Source: DATELY01 sp035276085
GTDB taxonomy: Bacteria > Pseudomonadota > Gammaproteobacteria > Steroidobacterales > Steroidobacteraceae
Assembly: GCA_035276085.1 (NCBI GenBank)
Contig: DATELY010000158.1
Location: 1-45,984, forward strand
Direction: 5' to 3'
DNA length: 45,984 bases
Shown: one piece after another, positions 9,187 through 17,143 of the stretch
How positions within the stretch are numbered: the stretch's first letter is position 1
Layout of the letters: each line of letters begins with the position of its first letter
Position numbers and translations under genes: made by a program
Notes under the pieces: generated by a model
Database searches by the model: none
Seen by the model: only the letters and a program-made list of their open reading frames with translations
What the model was told of the DNA's origin: nothing

Positions 9187-9316
9187 GCCTGTCGTTGTAC
9201 CGCGGACACCGCCTGTAATCCACCGGCAGGCAACTTCGGCGCGAAATTCGACTGATTCTTGCGGGCTCCATGGTGAGTGCGGGCAGCTTGCTCATCTGGC
9301 CTGCATGGCAATGGGC

Positions 9317-9483
9317 CTAGCAGCCTGTCGGACTTAGGATGATCTACTGCGGCGGCGGCAGCTGGGTCCATTTTTGCGATCGTCCTCGTTAAATAGCGAC
9401 GGCTATTCGCCTCGAACGATCGCAAAACTGTCCTCCATCTGCCACCGCCTCGCTACGATCACCTAAGTCCGACAGGCTGCTAG
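9317..9483. mobile_element. 167-bp palindromic MITE-like element with CTAG ends
   Basis: Perfect 22-bp terminal inverted repeats (9317-9338 and 9462-9483), each beginning with CTAG at the outer edge and reading CAGCCTGTCGGACTTAGG inside it. Further inward an 11-bp exact pair TTTTGCGATCG (9372-9382) / CGATCGCAAAA (9417-9427) and a central AATAGC-GACG-GCTATT hairpin make almost the whole element one long fold. No coding capacity. CTAG could be a 4-bp target duplication or part of the inverted repeats. It starts 10 nt beyond the modC stop codon and may end that transcript. Confidence 0.7.
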
Positions 9484-9492
9484 CACTGACGC

Positions 9493-10569
9493 TCACTGCA
9501 CCAGCGCAACCACCTTCACCATCGCCCACACTTCCATTCCCGGCTGCAGCTGCAACAGCTCGGCCGAGCGCCGCGTGACACGCGCGAGCAACCACTCTTC
9601 GCCCACGGCCAGGCGCACCAGTTCCTGCCCTTCCAGATGACGTGCGGGCATCAGATCGGCGATGCGAGCATGCAGCACATTGAGGATGCTGATGTCGTGC
9701 GGCTTCGAGAGCGCGAGGCTGACATCGCGTGCGGCAATCTGAATCTGCGCCTGAGCACCCACCGGCAGATCGAGTCGGGGCAACCACAACACCGTCGCGC
9801 CGCCGCGGGCACGAGTGAGCGCGGCGTGCTCGTCATGAGCTTCGATCTGCACCGTCAATACGCTGGCCGCATCATCGAGCTCTGCGAATGGCAGCTTCAA
9901 GTCGGTGAGTACTTCCGCTGCCGGACCGCAGGCCGTGACCCGACCCTCCTCCAGCCACATCATGTCGGCGGCGATGCGCGCGGCCTCGCGCAGATCATGC
10001 GTGACGTACAGCGTGCGCACATCGAACCGGTGCAGCACTCGCGTGAGATACGTCAGCACTTCATGCCGGCTCGCGACATCGAGTGCCGAGACCGGCTCAT
10101 CGAGCAGCAACACGCGCGGCGCCCGCATCAAGGCCCGACCGATCGCCACCCGCTGACGTTCGCCGCCGGATAGCTGATGAGTCCGCCGCGCCAGCAACTC
10201 ACGCAGCCCGAGACTGTCGATGACTTCGGCTTCGCTGGGCTGCGTCGCATTCGTGCGTCGACGCCCGTAGCGCAAGTTGTCGCGTACGTTGAGATGCGCA
10301 AACAGATCGGGTGCTTGCGTCACGAAGCCGATGGGCAGCTGGTGTGCGGCTCGCCGCAGCGACCGTGTCGAATCGAGCCAACAATCGGCGTCGACGCAGA
10401 GCTGGCCTCGGACAGTCGGCTCCAGACCGGCAATACACCGCAGCAGCGTGCTCTTGCCTGCACCTGAGGGACCGCACAGCGCCGTCGTACCCTCAGCACG
10501 CAGATCGAACCGTGCATCGAGCACGAACGATTGACGCTGCAATTGCAGCTCACCGCGGATACTCGTCAC
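9493..10569 (-). CDS. modC: Molybdate ABC transporter ATP-binding protein ModC
   Basis: ATPase of the molybdate importer, 358 aa, close to the usual 350. Walker A is GPSGAGKST (about residues 33-41), the signature LSGGERQR about 133-140 and Walker B VLLLDEP about 153-159, followed by the H-loop region LYVTHD. A C-terminal TOBE/mop domain (about 290-355, MPARHLEGQELVRLAVGEEWLLARVTRRSAELLQLQPGMEVWAMVK) is characteristic of ModC and can bind molybdate. The GTG start at 10569 overlaps the modB stop (GTGA), so the genes are translationally coupled; a much longer frame upstream is only the antisense of modB. Confidence 0.93.
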   Translation of the reverse strand: MTSIRGELQLQRQSFVLDARFDLRAEGTTALCGPSGAGKSTLLRCIAGLEPTVRGQLCVDADCWLDSTRSLRRAAHQLPIGFVTQAPDLFAHLNVRDNLRYGRRRTNATQPSEAEVIDSLGLRELLARRTHQLSGGERQRVAIGRALMRAPRVLLLDEPVSALDVASRHEVLTYLTRVLHRFDVRTLYVTHDLREAARIAADMMWLEEGRVTACGPAAEVLTDLKLPFAELDDAASVLTVQIEAHDEHAALTRARGGATVLWLPRLDLPVGAQAQIQIAARDVSLALSKPHDISILNVLHARIADLMPARHLEGQELVRLAVGEEWLLARVTRRSAELLQLQPGMEVWAMVKVVALVQ

Positions 10570-11231
10570 GCCAGCTGTATCCTGCGTGCGGCTCGCTGCA
10601 GGAACAGCAGCGCGAGAAATGAAACCGCGACGAGTCCACCCGCCAGCCAATGCGCGCGCTCGTAGTGCAGCTGCTCGACTTCGTTGTAGATGGCGATCGA
10701 GAGCACCTGCGTCTGCCCCGGAATGTTTCCGCCCAGCATGAGCACCACACCGAATTCGCCGATGGTGTGGGCGAATACCAATACCGCGGCGACGGCAAAG
10801 GCCGGCGCGCTCAACGGCAGGGCCACCGTGAAGAAGCGGTCGACCGGCTTCGCACCCAGTGTGGCGGCTGCCTCCAACTGCCCCGGCGGAACACGCTCGA
10901 ACGCGTTCCGCAGCGGAAATACCGCGAACGGCAACGAGAAGATGGCCGAGCCGATCACGAGACCGCCGAAGCTGAAGACGAGCCGCAGATCCAACGCGCG
11001 GAGCAACCCCGCGAGCGGACCGTTCGGACTCAGCACGAGCAACAGATAGAAGCCCAGAACCGTCGGTGGTAACACGATGGGCAGCACGACGAGCGCTTCG
11101 ACGACTGGACGCGACCGGCTGCGCGTGTGCGATAGCCACCACGCGAGCGGTGTTCCCAACGTGATCAGTATCAGCGTCGTCACGCTCGCGAGCTTCAGCG
11201 TCAGCCAGATGGGCGCGGGATCGAGCGACAT
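10566..11231 (-). CDS. modB: Molybdate ABC transporter permease ModB
   Basis: Inner-membrane permease of the molybdate importer, 221 aa with about five or six hydrophobic helices. The EAA-type cytoplasmic loop that contacts ModC is seen as LEAAATLGAKPVDRFFTVALPLSAPAFAVA, and the segments PLAWWLSHTR and VLPPTVLGFYLLL are typical of ModB. The ATG at 11231 overlaps the modA stop codon by one base (TGATG) and was preferred over a TTG one codon earlier. The gene is the middle of a tightly coupled modABC operon on the minus strand. Confidence 0.94.
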   Translation of the reverse strand: MSLDPAPIWLTLKLASVTTLILITLGTPLAWWLSHTRSRSRPVVEALVVLPIVLPPTVLGFYLLLVLSPNGPLAGLLRALDLRLVFSFGGLVIGSAIFSLPFAVFPLRNAFERVPPGQLEAAATLGAKPVDRFFTVALPLSAPAFAVAAVLVFAHTIGEFGVVLMLGGNIPGQTQVLSIAIYNEVEQLHYERAHWLAGGLVAVSFLALLFLQRAARRIQLA

Positions 11232-12022
11232 CAACGTGGCGTCGGCGTGTCGTAGCCAGCGGCCGCAATGATGCTCACACCTTCCGGACTGCGCACGAAA
11301 GCGAGGAAATCACGCGCCAGTTGCGAGCGCTCACCCGCGCGCAACAAGACGGCCTGTTGTTCGAGCGGCGCGTAAAGCCTGGGATCGACGATCGCAATTT
11401 CCTTGCGCAGCGGCCGGCCTGCATCGGCCTCGGACTCGTAGATCTGCGACAGCGCCACGAAACCGAGCTGTGCGTGCCCGCGCGCCACGAATTGATAGGC
11501 CTGTCCCAGGCTCTCGCCTTGCACGAGCCTGAAGGCCCACGGTGTCGATCCTTGCAGCGTCTGCAGCACTTGTTGGGCCGCTGCGCCGTAGGGCGCGACT
11601 TGTGGGTTGGCAATGGCAACCGTGTCGATCTCGGGCGAACGCAGGACGCTCGCAAGCTCGCCGCGCCACACTTGCTGCGGTCGCCATGCCACGAGTCTGC
11701 CGACCGCATACGTGAAGCGTGTGCCGGCGACGGCCAGGCCTTCCCGCTCCAAACGCTCGGCACGCTCGCGATCGGCGGAGAAGAACAGATCGAATGGTGC
11801 GCCTTGCACGATCTGGCTGTAGAGCTGGCCGCTCGCACCCGCGCTCACGACGAGCCTGCCGCCGTGCTTCGCACTGAACGCCGCACCCATGCGCTCCAGT
11901 GTCTGCTTGAAATTCGCGGCCACCGCGACACGCACTTCGATCGGAGCTGACCCGGGCGCCGCTGCGTGGGCCATGGCACAGAGCAACAGCCAACCGAACA
12001 CACCAGCAAGCACACGATGCAT
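11231..12022 (-). CDS. modA: Periplasmic molybdate-binding protein ModA
   Basis: 263-residue periplasmic solute-binding protein that delivers molybdate or tungstate to ModBC. A signal peptide is clear (MHRVLAGVFGWLLLCAMAHA, cleavage near residue 21). The mature protein starts with VRVAVAANFKQTLERMGAAF, has VSAGASGQLYSQIVQGAPFDLFFSAD with the oxyanion-binding serines, and ANPQVAPYGAAAQQVL, all hallmarks of ModA. The ATG at 12022 is chosen because it begins the signal peptide; longer frames add a non-secretory leader. It heads the modABC operon and faces the Moco biosynthesis genes across two small secreted-protein genes. I found no clear ModE operator. Confidence 0.95.
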   Translation of the reverse strand: MHRVLAGVFGWLLLCAMAHAAAPGSAPIEVRVAVAANFKQTLERMGAAFSAKHGGRLVVSAGASGQLYSQIVQGAPFDLFFSADRERAERLEREGLAVAGTRFTYAVGRLVAWRPQQVWRGELASVLRSPEIDTVAIANPQVAPYGAAAQQVLQTLQGSTPWAFRLVQGESLGQAYQFVARGHAQLGFVALSQIYESEADAGRPLRKEIAIVDPRLYAPLEQQAVLLRAGERSQLARDFLAFVRSPEGVSIIAAAGYDTPTPR

Positions 12023-12173
12023 GTCGTTACCCGGCGCGACCAAAAAAAACGTGCCGGCCTTATACCCAGGCGGCGCCGACCCTGTCACGTATTGCCATGC
12101 ATCGCGGCACAAGGCATATCATGGCCACCTCGCCCGTGCTCACGGGTGTTGACGAACAATCACTGGGGGAATT

Positions 12174-12542
12174 ATGAAAAAGGTATGCGCGCTGTTGGCC
12201 CTGTGCGGCTGCATGGTCGTCTTCCAAGCGCAGGCTGAATGCACCTATCCGCAGGCACCCGCCGCGTTGCCGGATGGGAAGACGGCGACCGAAGCCGAGA
12301 TGGTCGAGGGCATGAAGGCGGTCAAGGCTTATGACAAAGCCGTGAACGACTATCTCGCCTGCCTGGACAACGAGAAACAGTCCACGCTCACTTCGATGGG
12401 CCCGGATGCGTCCAAGGAGCAGGTCCAGCAGATCAACTCCATTCACAGTAAGAAGTACAACGCGGCCGTGCAGGAACTGGAACAGCGCGCCGCGAACTTC
12501 AACGAGCAAGTGCGCGCTTACAAGAACCGCAGCAAGGGCTGA
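12174..12542 (+). CDS. Small secreted helical protein (paralogue A), unknown function
   Basis: 122-residue protein with a clear signal peptide (MKKVCALLALCGCMVVFQAQA) and a mature helical domain. It begins ECTYPQAPAALPDGKTATEAEM, has YLACLDNEKQ about 35 residues later, and ends KKYNAAVQELEQRAANFNEQVRAYK. The two cysteines, in ECxxPxxPxxxPDG and AYxxCL, probably form a disulfide in the periplasm. The same domain recurs in the gene at 12900 and at the N-terminus of the TonB-like protein at 18692-19747. GGGGGA precedes the ATG. I do not recognise a named family. It lies between modABC and the Moco genes, but a role in molybdenum use is only suggested by position. Confidence 0.85.
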   Translation: MKKVCALLALCGCMVVFQAQAECTYPQAPAALPDGKTATEAEMVEGMKAVKAYDKAVNDYLACLDNEKQSTLTSMGPDASKEQVQQINSIHSKKYNAAVQELEQRAANFNEQVRAYKNRSKG

Positions 12543-12899
12543 TTTCCAGGCGCCGTCCATCGATCGCGGGCGTGCTTGCGTGGCAAACGCCATGCAGCCG
12601 CCCGCGATGTCGTTTGTGACTTAATCCGACGTCTTCGCGACTCTCGATCCCGAGCCGTCGCGCGTCCTCGACACTGCCTCCTGTTCATTGCAGCAATTCC
12701 GCCCTCCCAGAGTGCGAGCGATATCGCATTTTTTGCTCCACCCGCATCGCTCGGCTCAAGCGCACCGCAAACAGGCCGATGCCAGAGGAAACAGCAGGAC
12801 ACAAGACTCCCCTGCCGGTTCGCCGTCAGCAAATTGCTGAGCGACCGTGGATGTCTTGTGCCTGCACAACTTGAGCAATCAACTGTGAGAGGTGCGAGC
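12543..12899. other. Intergenic region between the two secreted-protein paralogues
   Basis: 357 bases without a supported gene. It contains a 10-bp palindrome GCGATATCGC near 12718-12727 followed by a run of six T (ATTTTTTG), and no strong terminator stem. The length suggests that the second paralogue has its own promoter, but none could be assigned with confidence. Confidence 0.4.
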
Positions 12900-13250
12900 G
12901 TGAAATCCTTGTCTGCATTGTTATTGGTGGCGGTGGGCTTTGTGGCCACAGGAGCGCAAGCGGAATGCGCGTTCCCCAAGGCGCCGGCATCGATGCCCGA
13001 TGGCAAGACGGCCACGGCAGATGTGATGCAGGCTGCTGCGGCTGACTTCAAAGCCTACAACGACGCGGTCACGGCGTACGGCGCCTGCCTGGAAGACGAG
13101 ACCAAGTCGAAGGCGGGTGGCATGGCCGACGGTCAGATCCGTCAGCTCAAGACCATTCAGGTGAAGAAGTACAACTCTGCGGTGGACGAGCTGCAGAGCA
13201 AGGTCGCGCAGTTCAACGAGCAGGTTCGCGCGTTCAAGGCTCGCGGCTGA
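12900..13250 (+). CDS. Small secreted helical protein (paralogue B), unknown function
   Basis: 116-residue paralogue of the gene at 12174. The GTG start at 12900 opens a signal peptide (VKSLSALLLVAVGFVATGAQA); the mature part begins ECAFPKAPASMPDGKTATADVM, has AYGACLEDETKS, and ends VKKYNSAVDELQSKVAQFNEQVRAFKARG. About half the mature residues match paralogue A, and both cysteines are kept. In-frame starts further upstream exist but would bury the signal peptide. Tandem duplication with a 357-bp gap is the simplest origin. Function unknown; a heptad-type inverted repeat follows 11 bp after the stop. Confidence 0.83.
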   Translation: MKSLSALLLVAVGFVATGAQAECAFPKAPASMPDGKTATADVMQAAAADFKAYNDAVTAYGACLEDETKSKAGGMADGQIRQLKTIQVKKYNSAVDELQSKVAQFNEQVRAFKARG

Positions 13251-13261
13251 GGAACGACCCT

Positions 13262-13349
13262 GGGACGTGGGGCCTGGGGCGTGGGGTAAGAATGAGGAGT
13301 CCTAAAGAGCGATTGATCCTCTTACCCCAGGCCCCAGGTCCCACGCCCC
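13262..13349. repeat. Heptad element H1 (7-bp-periodic inverted repeat)
   Basis: Left arm 13262-13291 reads as GGGACGT, GGGGCCT, GGGGCGT, GGGGTAA, then GA. The right arm 13320-13349 is its reverse complement at 27 of 30 positions, across a 28-nt loop. The array thus has a 7-bp period and is palindromic. It sits between paralogue B and moeA and could form a stable hairpin in RNA. Related elements: 15713-15800, 28665-28755, 37368-37443, 41383-41467. Confidence 0.8.
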
Positions 13350-13429
13350 TGATCCCGCACCGTCGATAGCCTCCTCCTCCCCAACGTGACACACTGCCGC
13401 GCCCAAGCCGCGGAAGTTCGCTGTCACTC

Positions 13430-14629
13430 ATGCTGGATCCCGCCGCCGCCGAAGCCGCCATACGCGCTCACGTCCGGCTACTTCCCACAGAACATCGACC
13501 GCTCTCCGCTCTACACGGAGCCGTGCTGCGCGAGCCCCTCGTGGCGGCGCGCGATCAACCTCCTTTTCATCGCGTCACGATGGACGGCATCGCGTGTGCG
13601 AGCCAGGCCGTTGTCGGCGGTCGGCGCTCCTTCCGTATCGCGGGTACGCAACCCGCCGGCGCCGCCCCGCTGCAATTGACTGACCCGAGCACGTGCTTCG
13701 AGGTGATGACGGGAGCCGTCGCACCGGAGGGCTGCGACTGCGTCATTCCGGTCGAGCGCCTGAAGATCTCGGACGGTGTCGCCGTGGTGAATGAAGACGT
13801 GGAGGTTTCGCCGTGGCTCAACATTCATACGCGCGGCTTGGATGGGCGCGCCGGTCAGGTGCTGCTCGAAGCGGGTACGCGCGTCGGTCTCACGGCGATT
13901 GCGTTGGCGGCAACCGCTGGCCTTCCGCGTGTAGCCGTGAGTCGTGCACCCCGTATCGCGATCATTTCAACCGGTAGCGAGCTCGTGGAGCCGGGCGCGC
14001 CGGTGGCCGACTGGCAGATCTACCGCTCCAATGCGTATGCGCTGGCGAGTGCCTTGCGCGCACGGGGTTACGAGCAACTCACCGACGAACATGTTCCGGA
14101 CGACCTGCCGGTGCTGCGTGAACGACTCGGTGCTCAGCTGGAGAAACAGGACGTGTTGATCCTGAGTGGCGGCGTCTCGATGGGACGCTTCGACTACGTG
14201 CCGCAAGTGCTGAGCGAGCTGGGTGTTCGCATGATCTTCCACGGCGTCGCACAGCGCCCGGGTAAACCGCTCTGGTTCGGTGTATCCGATGCCGGCAAGG
14301 CCGTGTTCGCATTGCCGGGCAATCCGGTCTCGACGGCGGCCTGCTTGGCCCGGTACGTCTACGCAGGTCTCGATGCCGCGCTCGGCACCTCCACGCCGCC
14401 GCCCAGTCTCGTGGTTTTGCAAGCCGACTACGAGGTGAAGACCGCGCTCACCGTGTTCCTGCCGGTCGAACTCGAGCGGGATGCGGAAGCACGACAATGG
14501 GCGCGGCCCCGGCCGACACAGGGTTCGGGCGACTTCATCTCGCTGCTGGGCACGCACGGGTTCATCCAGACTCCACCCGGCCCGCAGCGCCTGAAACGCG
14601 GTACGCTTCTCCCCTTCTACGCCTGGTAG
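13430..14629 (+). CDS. moeA: Molybdopterin molybdenumtransferase MoeA
   Basis: Inserts molybdate into adenylylated molybdopterin in the last shared step of Moco synthesis; 399 aa, normal length. Domain III carries the MoCF/MogA-like binding fold: IAIISTGSELVEPG, QIYRSNAYALASALRARG, LILSGGVSMGRFDYVP and ALPGNPVST are all standard MoeA motifs. The N-terminal PPFHRVTMDGIA corresponds to the conserved S-x-MDGYA segment, with Ile and Ala replacing the usual Tyr-Ala. The catalytic-loop region FEVMTGAVAPEGCDCVIPVE is present. It heads a plus-strand Moco cluster, 13 nt before moaA. No separate mog or moaB is present, so adenylylation of molybdopterin must be encoded elsewhere. Confidence 0.95.
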   Translation: MLDPAAAEAAIRAHVRLLPTEHRPLSALHGAVLREPLVAARDQPPFHRVTMDGIACASQAVVGGRRSFRIAGTQPAGAAPLQLTDPSTCFEVMTGAVAPEGCDCVIPVERLKISDGVAVVNEDVEVSPWLNIHTRGLDGRAGQVLLEAGTRVGLTAIALAATAGLPRVAVSRAPRIAIISTGSELVEPGAPVADWQIYRSNAYALASALRARGYEQLTDEHVPDDLPVLRERLGAQLEKQDVLILSGGVSMGRFDYVPQVLSELGVRMIFHGVAQRPGKPLWFGVSDAGKAVFALPGNPVSTAACLARYVYAGLDAALGTSTPPPSLVVLQADYEVKTALTVFLPVELERDAEARQWARPRPTQGSGDFISLLGTHGFIQTPPGPQRLKRGTLLPFYAW

Positions 14630-14642
14630 TCGGATCCAAGCC

Positions 14643-15698
14643 GTGACCGAACGTTCCGCCATCAAAGCTCTGTCCCTGACGCCGCGCCCGCACGATCGGC
14701 TCGGCCGCCCGCTGCACGACTTGCGCATCTCGGTCATGGACCGCTGCAACTTCCGCTGCCCGTATTGCATGCCGAAGGAGACGTTCCACGAGAACTACCG
14801 CTTTCTGAAGAGTCAGGAGCGGCTGTCCTTCGAGGAGATCTCCCGCCTCACGCGGTTGTTCGTGCAACTCGGTGTGCGCAAGGTACGCCTGACCGGCGGC
14901 GAGCCACTGCTGCGGCAGAATCTCGCCGAGCTCGTCGGCGATCTGGGCGACATCCGCGGCTTGCAGGACGTAGCGCTGACCACCAACGGCGTGCTGCTTG
15001 GCCAGCATGCGGCGGAGTTGAAAGCGAACGGTCTCAAGCGCATCACGGTGAGCCTCGATTCGTTGGACGAGGAAGTCTTCAAGCTCATGAACGGCGGCTT
15101 CGGCGGTGTCGAGCGGGTCCTCGACGGCATTCGCGTCGCCCTCGAAGCGGGACTCGCGCCGATCAAGATCAATGCGGTGATCGAACGCGGCTTGAACGAT
15201 CACACGGCGCTCGATCTCGTCGAACACTTTCGCGGCACCGACGTCATCGTGCGCTTCATCGAATACATGGACGTGGGCAATCGCAATCATTGGACGCCCG
15301 ATCGCGTCGTACCCTCGAGTGAGTTGCTCGCACGCATTCAGGCGCGATGGCCTGCGCGACCTACCGCAGAGAACTATCGTGGCGAAGTGGCAGAGCGCTA
15401 TGTCTTCGAGGATGGCAGCGGCGAAATCGGCTTCATTTCGTCGGTTTCGAATCCCTTCTGCGGCGCCTGTTCGCGCGCCCGCCTGTCTTCCGAAGGGGTG
15501 TTCTATACCTGCCTCTTCGCTTCGCGAGGCGTGGATCTGCGCGCACCGTTGCGCTCGGGCGCAACCGATCCGGAGCTGCTCGAGCTGATCAGCACGACCT
15601 GGCAACAGCGCGACGACCGTTACAGCGAGTTGCGCTCCACGTTGCGGGCGAACGAGCAGCCGCTGCGCAAGATCGAGATGTATTACATAGGGGGATGA
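14643..15698 (+). CDS. moaA: GTP 3',8-cyclase MoaA
   Basis: Radical-SAM enzyme starting Moco synthesis: with MoaC it converts GTP to cyclic pyranopterin monophosphate. 351 aa. The SAM-binding [4Fe-4S] motif CxxxCxxC is C35, C39, C42 (MDRCNFRCPYCMP). The second cluster, which binds GTP, uses C273, C276 and C290 (NPFCGACSRARLSSEGVFYTC), and the essential C-terminal Gly-Gly is the very end of the protein (MYYIGG). The start is a GTG at 14643, 13 nt after moeA. LTGGEPLLR and the ITVSLDSLD strand are typical. Confidence 0.96.
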   Translation: MTERSAIKALSLTPRPHDRLGRPLHDLRISVMDRCNFRCPYCMPKETFHENYRFLKSQERLSFEEISRLTRLFVQLGVRKVRLTGGEPLLRQNLAELVGDLGDIRGLQDVALTTNGVLLGQHAAELKANGLKRITVSLDSLDEEVFKLMNGGFGGVERVLDGIRVALEAGLAPIKINAVIERGLNDHTALDLVEHFRGTDVIVRFIEYMDVGNRNHWTPDRVVPSSELLARIQARWPARPTAENYRGEVAERYVFEDGSGEIGFISSVSNPFCGACSRARLSSEGVFYTCLFASRGVDLRAPLRSGATDPELLELISTTWQQRDDRYSELRSTLRANEQPLRKIEMYYIGG

Positions 15699-15712
15699 CC
15701 AATGAGACCACT

Positions 15713-15800
15713 GGTTACGGGCGACGGGCTACGGCCAGAATGTCGAGCCGATCCTCATGTCCCTCTTGCCGGTCGCCGTTGACCGTGAGCCGTTGACCGT
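15713..15800. repeat. Heptad element H2, abutting the moaC start codon
   Basis: The left arm ends GGGCGAC, GGGCTAC, GGCCAGA (15719-15739). After a 24-nt loop the right arm begins TCTTGCC (15764-15770) and continues in exact 7-bp steps: GGTCGCC, GTTGACC, GTGAGCC, GTTGACC (15771-15798), then GT and the moaC ATG at 15801. The terminal heptads GGCCAGA and TCTTGCC (GGCAAGA on the other strand) face each other as in H5. A hairpin here would sequester the moaC translation start. Confidence 0.78.
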
Positions 15801-16268
15801 ATGAGCTTCACGCACATCGACGCCGCCAACCAGCCCACGATGGTGGATGTGGGCGCCAAAGCGGTTACGCATCGCACGGCCGTCGCGGAAACGCGCGTGC
15901 AGTTTCCTGCGAGCGTGGCGGGCGCACTGCGCGACCAGGGATTCAGCACGGCCAAAGGTCCGGTGTTTCAGACGGCGATCATCGCGGGCGTCATGGCTGC
16001 AAAGCGCACGCACGAGCTGATTCCATTCTGTCACCCCCTCGGCATCGAGAACTGCAAGGTGCGCATCGAGATGGAAGGTGACGAGGCAGTCATCCGCTGC
16101 ACCGTCTCGGTCCACCACAAGACCGGTGTCGAGATGGAAGCGCTCACGGGCGCGAGCGTCGCAGCGTTGACGATCTACGACATGTGCAAGGCGTTGTCGC
16201 ACGAGATCGTGATCGCACGCACACGCCTGATCGAGAAGACGGGCGGCAAGCGCGACATCGGAGCTTGA
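15801..16268 (+). CDS. moaC: Cyclic pyranopterin monophosphate synthase MoaC
   Basis: Converts the MoaA product to cPMP; 155 aa, usual length. Conserved segments include MVDVGAKAVTHRTAVAE, the AKRTHELIPFCHPL motif with the active-site histidine and asparagine-region, VEMEALTGASVAALTIYDMCKAL, and the C-terminal IEKTGGKRDIGA whose lysine is catalytic. No conventional Shine-Dalgarno sequence is visible because the heptad repeat H2 runs to two bases before the ATG. Five nucleotides separate its stop from the mobA-moaD start. Confidence 0.95.
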   Translation: MSFTHIDAANQPTMVDVGAKAVTHRTAVAETRVQFPASVAGALRDQGFSTAKGPVFQTAIIAGVMAAKRTHELIPFCHPLGIENCKVRIEMEGDEAVIRCTVSVHHKTGVEMEALTGASVAALTIYDMCKALSHEIVIARTRLIEKTGGKRDIGA

Positions 16269-16273
16269 GCACG

Positions 16274-17143
16274 ATGCCCGTCGCACCTCTATTCGGTCTC
16301 GTGCTCGCGGGCGGCGCCAGCAAGCGCATGCAACGCGACAAAGCGGCGCTGGAATATCACGGCAAGCCGCAGCTGCAGTGGACCTACGATCAGGTCAGTG
16401 AGTTTTGTGCGGCCACGTTCATTTCCGTGCGACCGGACCAGCGCGGCGACGCGCTGCGTGCCACCCTGCCGCAGATCGTCGACCGCAAACCGGGCTTGGG
16501 TCCGCTCGCCGGCATCGAGGCGGCGTTGAACGAGCATCCGAAAGCCGCGTGGCTCGTGGTGGCGTGCGATCTGCCGCAACTCACGCCGGCGATTCTCGAG
16601 CGCCTCGTCGAGCATCGCGATCCAACCCGCATCGCCACGGCGTATCGCAGCGACTTCGATGGCATGCCCGAGCCGCTGTGCGCGATCTGGGAACCCGCCA
16701 GCCGCACGGCCGTCGCCGAGTGGTTCGCGAAGAACAAGGAATGTCCGCGCAAGCTCCTCATCCATTCGAACGTGGCGCTGGTCGATCTGCCCGTGGCAGC
16801 GGCGCTCGACAACGTGAACACACCGGCCGAATTCGACGCCGTGAAAGCCGGTTTGCGCAGCTCCGGTCCAGCACCGATGTCCACAGCCGATCGAGGCAAC
16901 GCCAAATCGGTTCACGTGCAGTACTTCGCCGTATTCCGCGAACAAGCGGGCCGCAGCGACGAGGCCATCGAAACGCGCGCTCGCACCCCCGCGGAGCTGT
17001 ACGCCGAGCTGAGCCGGCGCCATCCCTTCAAGCTGGCCCAGCAGCAAGTGAAAGTGGCCGTGAACGACGAGTTCTCGAGCTGGGACGCGCAACTGCGTGC
17101 CGGCGATCGCGTCGTCTTCATTCCTCCAGTGGCCGGCGGCTGA
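16274..17143 (+). CDS. MobA-MoaD fusion: Moco guanylyltransferase domain plus molybdopterin synthase sulfur carrier
   Basis: 289-residue two-domain protein. Residues 1 to about 195 are a MobA-like nucleotidyltransferase: LVLAGGASKRMQRDKAAL (a loop usually SRRMGxDKA; the Gly is Gln here), GLGPLAGIEAAL, the metal-binding VVACDLPQL, and the late NTP motif (VNTPAEF). Residues about 212-289 are MoaD, a ubiquitin-like carrier ending in the Gly-Gly that MoeB adenylylates and that carries the thiocarboxylate (VVFIPPVAGG). The domains are normally separate proteins, and MoaD needs a free C-terminus, which this order preserves. An internal ATG at residue 202 could yield free MoaD but has no ribosome site. 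The stop overlaps the next start (TGATG). Confidence 0.9.
   Translation: MPVAPLFGLVLAGGASKRMQRDKAALEYHGKPQLQWTYDQVSEFCAATFISVRPDQRGDALRATLPQIVDRKPGLGPLAGIEAALNEHPKAAWLVVACDLPQLTPAILERLVEHRDPTRIATAYRSDFDGMPEPLCAIWEPASRTAVAEWFAKNKECPRKLLIHSNVALVDLPVAAALDNVNTPAEFDAVKAGLRSSGPAPMSTADRGNAKSVHVQYFAVFREQAGRSDEAIETRARTPAELYAELSRRHPFKLAQQQVKVAVNDEFSSWDAQLRAGDRVVFIPPVAGG

Noticed and set aside
8194..9255. 353-codon plus-strand frame opposite the HisRS-like gene
   Set aside because: Low-complexity Arg/Gln/Ala translation with no recognisable motifs; the minus-strand product is more protein-like.
12023..12173. Possible Moco riboswitch or ModE operator upstream of modA
   Set aside because: I could not find the conserved stems of the Moco RNA motif or a ModE palindrome by eye.
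13262..13349. Heptad arrays as a CRISPR array
   Set aside because: Units are 7 bp, degenerate, with no spacers and no cas genes.
16877..17143. Separate moaD gene starting at the internal ATG (residue 202 of the fusion)
   Set aside because: No Shine-Dalgarno sequence before this ATG and the frame is continuous with the MobA domain; treated as one fused gene.
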